Assembly (NCBI GenBank): GCA_026392115.1
Contig: JAPLCQ010000086.1
Location: forward strand, 57,272 to 121,271
From: Armatimonadota bacterium
GTDB lineage: Bacteria > Armatimonadota > Chthonomonadetes > Chthonomonadales > CAJBBX01
DNA length: 64,000 nucleotides
Reading direction: 5' to 3'
The position numbers and the translations under genes were made by a program. Shown here one piece after another: positions 60,156 through 64,000 of the stretch. Numbering within the stretch: the stretch's first letter is position 1; each line of letters starts with the position of its first letter. The notes below the pieces were generated by a model. The model was not told where the DNA came from. It did not search any database and worked only from the letters and a program-made list of their open reading frames with translations.

Positions 60156-61327
60156 CCTGCCTCATCGATAATCTGGGTTCGGGCGGCGCACAGCGCCAAC
60201 TGGGCGCGGTCGCGGTGGCGTTGGCGCGGCTCGGCCATGAGGTCGATTTCGTCGCCTATCACGACGGCGGCTTCTACCGGTCGCAGTTTGAGCAGGCGGG
60301 CATCTCGGTCCGGGTGGTTCGGTCGAACAACCCCATGCGTAGGATCCTCATGGTCCGGTCGGCGCTCCGAGCAGCGGCCACGGACGTGGTCCTTGCCTAT
60401 CTGCCGCAGCCTTGCCTGTATGCGGAACTGGCGGCCTTGCCGTCGCGCCGGTGGGGGCTGGTGGTCTCTGAGCGCCTGGCCGAGCCGGGCTCCGCCTACG
60501 AGCGCTTCCCCTGGCGGCGCACGATGCACCGGGTAGCGGACGCCGTCGTGAGCAACAGTCACTGCAACCGGCTGATGATCGAGGCCGCTGTGCCGTCGCT
60601 CAAGGGCCGCGTGGTGACGATCTATAACCTGATCGACCTGGAGCGCTTCAGCCCCGCAGCCGAACCGCAAGCTTCGGAGGGCCGGCTCGTGCTGACAGGC
60701 GTGGGTTCCTATCAGCCCCGGAAGAACCCGGTGAGGCTTGTTTCGGCCATGGGTCTGGCCATGCAGCGCGATCCGCGGTGCGACCTCGCACTCCGGTGGC
60801 GCGGCGGGCAGGCCGATACCGCCGGCGGACAGGCCGTTCGCGCGGAGATGCGGGCCGAGGCCGAACGCCTGGGCATCACCGACCGGGTCGACGCCGGTGG
60901 CGAGTGTCAGGACGTTGCCGGCCTCTACCGCAGCAGTGACGCGGCCATCCTGCCCTCCCTCTACGAGGGTATCCCCAACGTGGTTTGCGAGGGCATGGCT
61001 TGCGGCGTTCCGGTCCTCGCCAGCGACGTGGCGGATGCGGGCAACCTGGTGCAGCACGGCCGAACGGGCTTCCTGTTCGATCCACACTCGGTCGAGAGCA
61101 TGGCGGAGGGCCTTGCCCGTTTCGCCTCCATGCCCGCCGCCGACCGGCTCGCCATGGGTCGCGAGGGCCGTCGCCACGCCGAGGAGGTGCATGACCCGCG
61201 CCGCATCCTGTCGGCCTATGAGTCGGTCCTGGCCGATGCTGCAGCCCGTCGGCCCGTCTCCACGGCCCACTGGGTGCCGGATGTGCCGGAGTCTGCGGTT
61301 CGTACAGCCATGGCGCGGACCGCCTAG
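60146..61327 (+). CDS. Glycosyltransferase family 4
   Basis: The ATG at 60146 (MHITCLIDNLGSGGAQRQL) is preferred on family grounds; a GTG at 60122 with overlapping ribosome site would add eight residues. 393 aa. The N-terminal loop NLGSGGAQRQLG is a hallmark of GT4 enzymes. The donor domain has TGVGSYQPRKNPVRLV, the EX7E motif in LPSLYEGIPNVVCEGMACGVPVL, and VQHGRTGFLFDP. Last gene of the polysaccharide locus. Confidence 0.9.
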   Translation: MHITCLIDNLGSGGAQRQLGAVAVALARLGHEVDFVAYHDGGFYRSQFEQAGISVRVVRSNNPMRRILMVRSALRAAATDVVLAYLPQPCLYAELAALPSRRWGLVVSERLAEPGSAYERFPWRRTMHRVADAVVSNSHCNRLMIEAAVPSLKGRVVTIYNLIDLERFSPAAEPQASEGRLVLTGVGSYQPRKNPVRLVSAMGLAMQRDPRCDLALRWRGGQADTAGGQAVRAEMRAEAERLGITDRVDAGGECQDVAGLYRSSDAAILPSLYEGIPNVVCEGMACGVPVLASDVADAGNLVQHGRTGFLFDPHSVESMAEGLARFASMPAADRLAMGREGRRHAEEVHDPRRILSAYESVLADAAARRPVSTAHWVPDVPESAVRTAMARTA

Positions 61328-61338
61328 CCCGCCGGGAC

Positions 61339-63210
61339 ATGCTTCGCCACACCGAGAACAACGCCAAGCTCAGCGAGAAGCTCGGCTCGCTGCCCCAGAA
61401 GCCCGGCTGCTACATCTACCGCGACGTTCGCGGTCAGGTCATCTATGTGGGCAAGGCGGTGAACCTGCGGAACCGCGTCCGCTCCTACTTCCAGGCCGGC
61501 GCCAACCACACGCCCAAGGTGCGCCGATTGGTGCACGAGGTGTGCGACCTGGAGTGGTTCGTCACCGAGACGGAGTTGGAGGCGCTCGTCCTCGAGTGCA
61601 ACCTCATCAAGCGGCACCGTCCCCACTTCAACGTCCGCCTGCGCGACGACAAGCACTACCCCTACATCTGCCTCACCACCTCCGAGCCCTTCCCGCGGCT
61701 CATGATGACGCGGCGCATTCGTCAGGACGGCAACCGCTACTTCGGCCCCTACACGGGCGCCAGGCCGGTCTACGCCATCATGGACCTGATGAAGCGCATC
61801 TTCCCCATCGTCTCCTGCGGCAAGCGGTTCACGGGCGAGGCGGTCCAGAAGCCCTGCATCTACCACAGCATGGGCCAGTGCCTGGCGCCCTGCGCGGGTT
61901 TGGCCAAGGCCGAGGAGTACGCCCGCGCCGTCCGCGACGCGACCTCGTTCCTCGAGGGCAAGCAGGAGCGCATCCTGAACGACCTCCGCCGCCGCATGGC
62001 CCGCGCCTCCGACGCACTCCAGTTCGAGGTCGCCGCCCGCCTGCGCGACCAGATCTCGGCGGTGGAGCAGGTGCTCTCGCGGCAGAAGGTGATCAGTTCC
62101 CGCCTGGTCGACCAGGACGTGGTGGCGCTGGTGGCCGAAGACGGCGGCGCCTGCGTGCAGATGTTCTACATCCGGGGCGGCAAGCTCATCGGCCAGAACA
62201 GCTATATGCTGGAGGGCGCCGACGCCGAGGAGCCCACGGGCGCGGCCGTGCAGGAGTTCGTTAAGCAGTACTACCAGAACGCCGCCTATGTGCCGCAGGA
62301 GGTGCTGCTCCCCTGCGACATCGAGGAGGCGAGCATCATCGAATCCTGGCTCCGGCAGAAGCGCGGCAGCAAGGTCGAGATCTCCGTGCCGCTCCGAGGC
62401 GACAAGAAGCGCCTCGTGGAGATGGCCACCGAGAACGCCTCCGATGCCATGGGCCGCATGCGGGCCGAGATGCGCGCGCGGCTGGGCAACACGGACCGGG
62501 CGTTGGCCGACCTGGCCGAGGCGCTGGGCCTCGACGGGCCGCCCCACCGCATCGAGTGCTACGATATCTCCAACTTCCAGGCCGAGGCCTTCGTCGGCTC
62601 CATGGTGGTCTGCGAGGGTGGGATGATGGCCAAGCAGGAGTACCGCCGCTTCCGCATCCGCGAGCACGACGGCCGGGCCGACGACCCCGGCATGATGCGC
62701 GAGGTGCTCACGCGCCGCCTGCGCGACGGCGTGGCAGGCGACGAGAAGTTCGCCCGCATGCCGGACCTCATCATCGTCGACGGCGGTACGGGCCAGCTCA
62801 CCGCGGCGCTTGCGGCCATGGAGGAGGTGGGCGTCCGCCTGCCCGTCTGCGGCCTGGCCAAGCGGTTCGAGTTGCTCATTGTACCGGACCGCGAGGAGCC
62901 CGTGGCGTTGGAGCGCACCTCGCAGGCGCTCTACCTGGTGCAGCGCATCCGCGACGAGGCGCACCGGTTCGCCAACGCCTACCGCGTCATGGTCCAGGCC
63001 AAGCGGCAGACGAAGAGCGTCTTGGACGCGGTGCCGGGCATCGGACCCAAGCGGCGCAAGGCGCTCGTGAAGCACTTCGGCAGCATCGCCCGGATCAAGT
63101 CGGCCGAAGCGGACGAGTTGGCCGCCGCGCCGGGCATGAACCAGTCGGTCGCCTTGAGCCTCTACACCTACCTGCGCGAAGCGGCGCCGCCCGCCGCCGA
63201 GACGCCCTGA
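61339..63210 (+). CDS. uvrC: Excinuclease ABC subunit C
   Basis: The 623-aa nuclease makes both incisions in nucleotide excision repair after UvrAB damage recognition. The GIY-YIG domain is at the N-terminus (GCYIYRDVRGQVIYVGKAVNLRNRV), followed by CIYHSMGQCLAPCAG (Cys-rich segment), a UVR helix (LQFEVAARLRDQISAVEQ), the RNase-H-like endonuclease (IECYDISNFQAEAFVGSMVV, IIVDGGTGQL) and a C-terminal helix-hairpin-helix (VPGIGPKRRKALVKHFGS). Normal length. It follows the last transferase by 11 nt, so it may read through from the operon. Confidence 0.96.
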   Translation: MLRHTENNAKLSEKLGSLPQKPGCYIYRDVRGQVIYVGKAVNLRNRVRSYFQAGANHTPKVRRLVHEVCDLEWFVTETELEALVLECNLIKRHRPHFNVRLRDDKHYPYICLTTSEPFPRLMMTRRIRQDGNRYFGPYTGARPVYAIMDLMKRIFPIVSCGKRFTGEAVQKPCIYHSMGQCLAPCAGLAKAEEYARAVRDATSFLEGKQERILNDLRRRMARASDALQFEVAARLRDQISAVEQVLSRQKVISSRLVDQDVVALVAEDGGACVQMFYIRGGKLIGQNSYMLEGADAEEPTGAAVQEFVKQYYQNAAYVPQEVLLPCDIEEASIIESWLRQKRGSKVEISVPLRGDKKRLVEMATENASDAMGRMRAEMRARLGNTDRALADLAEALGLDGPPHRIECYDISNFQAEAFVGSMVVCEGGMMAKQEYRRFRIREHDGRADDPGMMREVLTRRLRDGVAGDEKFARMPDLIIVDGGTGQLTAALAAMEEVGVRLPVCGLAKRFELLIVPDREEPVALERTSQALYLVQRIRDEAHRFANAYRVMVQAKRQTKSVLDAVPGIGPKRRKALVKHFGSIARIKSAEADELAAAPGMNQSVALSLYTYLREAAPPAAETP

Positions 63211-63220
63211 ACGGAGCCCC

Positions 63221-63730
63221 ATGCCACCCTCCCAACCGCCCGATGAAGGGCTGAAGCACGTCCTCGTCACCACCGACGGCGCCTGCCAGGGCAACCCCGG
63301 CCCCGGCGGCTGGGCGGCCGTCATGGTCTACGGCGACAAGCGCCGCGAGATGTCCGGCGGGTTCCGGCGCACCACGAACAACCGCATGGAGCTGATGGGT
63401 GCCATCGAGGCCCTGAAGGCGATGCGCTACCCCTGCGCCGTGACGCTCACCACCGACTCGGAGTATCTGAAGAAGAGCATCGAACTGGGCTGGGCGCGGA
63501 AGTGGAAGTCGAACAACTGGATGCGCCAGGGCGAGCGCGTGCCCAACTCGGACCTCTGGATCGAGTTGCTCGGCCTGCTGGACGTCCACAAGGTCACCAT
63601 CGTCTGGGTGCGCGGCCACACCGGCCACCCGGAGAACGAGCGGTGCGACAAGCTGGCCGTGGCGGCCTCCCGCGCACCCGAGTTGCCCGAGGACTCCGGC
63701 TATCACCCAGCCGCCAAGCCCAAGAGGTAA
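63221..63730 (+). CDS. rnhA: Ribonuclease HI
   Basis: The 169-aa enzyme cleaves RNA in RNA-DNA hybrids. The catalytic acids are in VTTDGACQGNPG (Asp), NNRMELMGAIEAL (Glu), TTDSEYL (Asp) and NERCDKLAV (Asp). WVRGHTGHPENE contains the mobile His. The basic protrusion GWARKWKSNNW is present, as in E. coli RNase HI. The ATG is 10 nt after the uvrC stop. Confidence 0.95.
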   Translation: MPPSQPPDEGLKHVLVTTDGACQGNPGPGGWAAVMVYGDKRREMSGGFRRTTNNRMELMGAIEALKAMRYPCAVTLTTDSEYLKKSIELGWARKWKSNNWMRQGERVPNSDLWIELLGLLDVHKVTIVWVRGHTGHPENERCDKLAVAASRAPELPEDSGYHPAAKPKR

Positions 63731-63751
63731 TCAACCTTCCCTGACAGCGAT

Positions 63752-63866
63752 GTCAACACGGTCAACAACGTCAAGGCCCCGACGCCGGCGCGCCGCGCGC
63801 GTGCAAGAGGGCGGCCCGGTTGCGTCGGGATGACGCCAAGGGCTTGACCGTGTTGACCTTGCTGAC
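63752..63866. repeat. Inverted pair of the GTCAACACG 9-nt repeat family
   Basis: Left arm 63752-63776 holds GTCAACACG, GTCAACAAC and GTCAAGGCC. Right arm 63843-63866 is its inverse (CTTGAC, CGTGTTGAC, CTTGCTGAC), which on the minus strand reads GTCAGCAAG, GTCAACACG, GTCAAG, the same order of variants as at 1234-1266. GGGATGAC (63828-63835) resembles the repeat boundary near 1434-1442. Noncoding. Confidence 0.75.
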
Positions 63867-63907
63867 GACGGGGCGGTCGATCAGCGCCGGCCCTGGCCCT
63901 TGACGGT

Positions 63908-63932
63908 CGTCCTGAACGAAGTGAAGGACCCC
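63908..63932 (+). repeat. Degenerate copy of the intergenic repeat at 1273-1305
   Basis: CGTCCTGAACGAAG-TGAAGGACCCC has the same skeleton as CGTCATCCCGGC-GCGAAGCGGAAGGACCCC near 1274-1304. It appears to be a single half-unit. No gene is seen in 63731-64000. Confidence 0.5.
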
Positions 63933-63965
63933 GACTCCGTCGGCGACGTGGCTTGACGGGGTGCG

Positions 63966-63981
63966 GGCGGTTGAAACCGCC
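63966..63981. other. Short palindromic hairpin GGCGGT-TGAA-ACCGCC
   Basis: A perfect 6-bp stem with a TGAA loop in the terminal intergenic region. It may be another dispersed palindrome or a 3'-end structure; context is cut by the window edge. Confidence 0.4.
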
Positions 63982-64000
63982 GCAACGAACGGCGGGAAGT

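Noticed and set aside
1..64000. Insertion sequences, integrases, tRNAs or rRNAs
   Set aside because: None of the recognisable transposase/integrase motifs or tRNA/rRNA signatures was found on reading through either strand.

Overview
The window is one contiguous, very GC-rich bacterial chromosome segment. I see no tRNA, rRNA, CRISPR array or transposase gene. The best guess for the host is an Armatimonadota-like organism. That rests on the prepilin-like protein at 7011-7808, whose N-terminal helix, MYVQDYDE segment and H-X9-DG tail match the pseudopilins I know from that phylum (recall, not a search). Surface-polysaccharide genes dominate, and GTG and TTG starts are common.

Left flank (1-15.6 kb): the tail of a TPR/ATPase regulator cut by the window edge; a repeat-rich intergenic region; a secreted orphan protein (minus strand); a 1360-residue secreted GH106-like glycosidase; a pseudopilin with a near-consensus sigma-70 promoter plus a small membrane protein; a full-length Lhr helicase; and, on the minus strand, two overlapping S41 peptidase-family genes, the upstream one lacking the catalytic Ser and Lys.

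Middle (15.8-21.4 kb): rpiB-glyA-dCMP deaminase-wecA-like-wecB-AI-2E transporter, all tightly packed. This resembles a gene order familiar from Firmicutes and links core metabolism to UDP-GlcNAc/UDP-ManNAc supply and lipid-linked glycan initiation.

Polysaccharide locus (21.4-61.3 kb, all plus strand): a structured leader, a Wzc-type tyrosine autokinase with a Gly-Tyr repeat tail, and a Wza-type export protein, closed by a hairpin terminator. Then follow rfbC, the fnlABC set for UDP-N-acetyl-L-fucosamine, rfbA, a deacetylase, an acyltransferase, an ABC exporter (wzm/wzt), glycosyltransferases, wecE, a neuB-neuC-neuA set for a CMP-activated nonulosonic (sialic-type) acid, acyltransferases, and a first Wzy/ligase-like protein. 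A second subregion from about 53.2 kb has its own putative -10 element and holds an aminotransferase, a UDP-glucuronate 4-epimerase-like gene, a Wzx-type flippase, a methyltransferase, a second Wzy/ligase-like protein and two glycosyltransferases. About eleven glycosyltransferases and both main export routes (ABC-dependent and Wzx/Wzy-dependent) sit in one locus.

Right flank (61.3-64 kb): uvrC and rnhA, then a repeat-rich intergenic region carrying the same 9-nt repeat family as the left end. No gene-free stretch exceeds 300 bases; the longest are 1210-1486 and 63731-64000, both repeat-rich.
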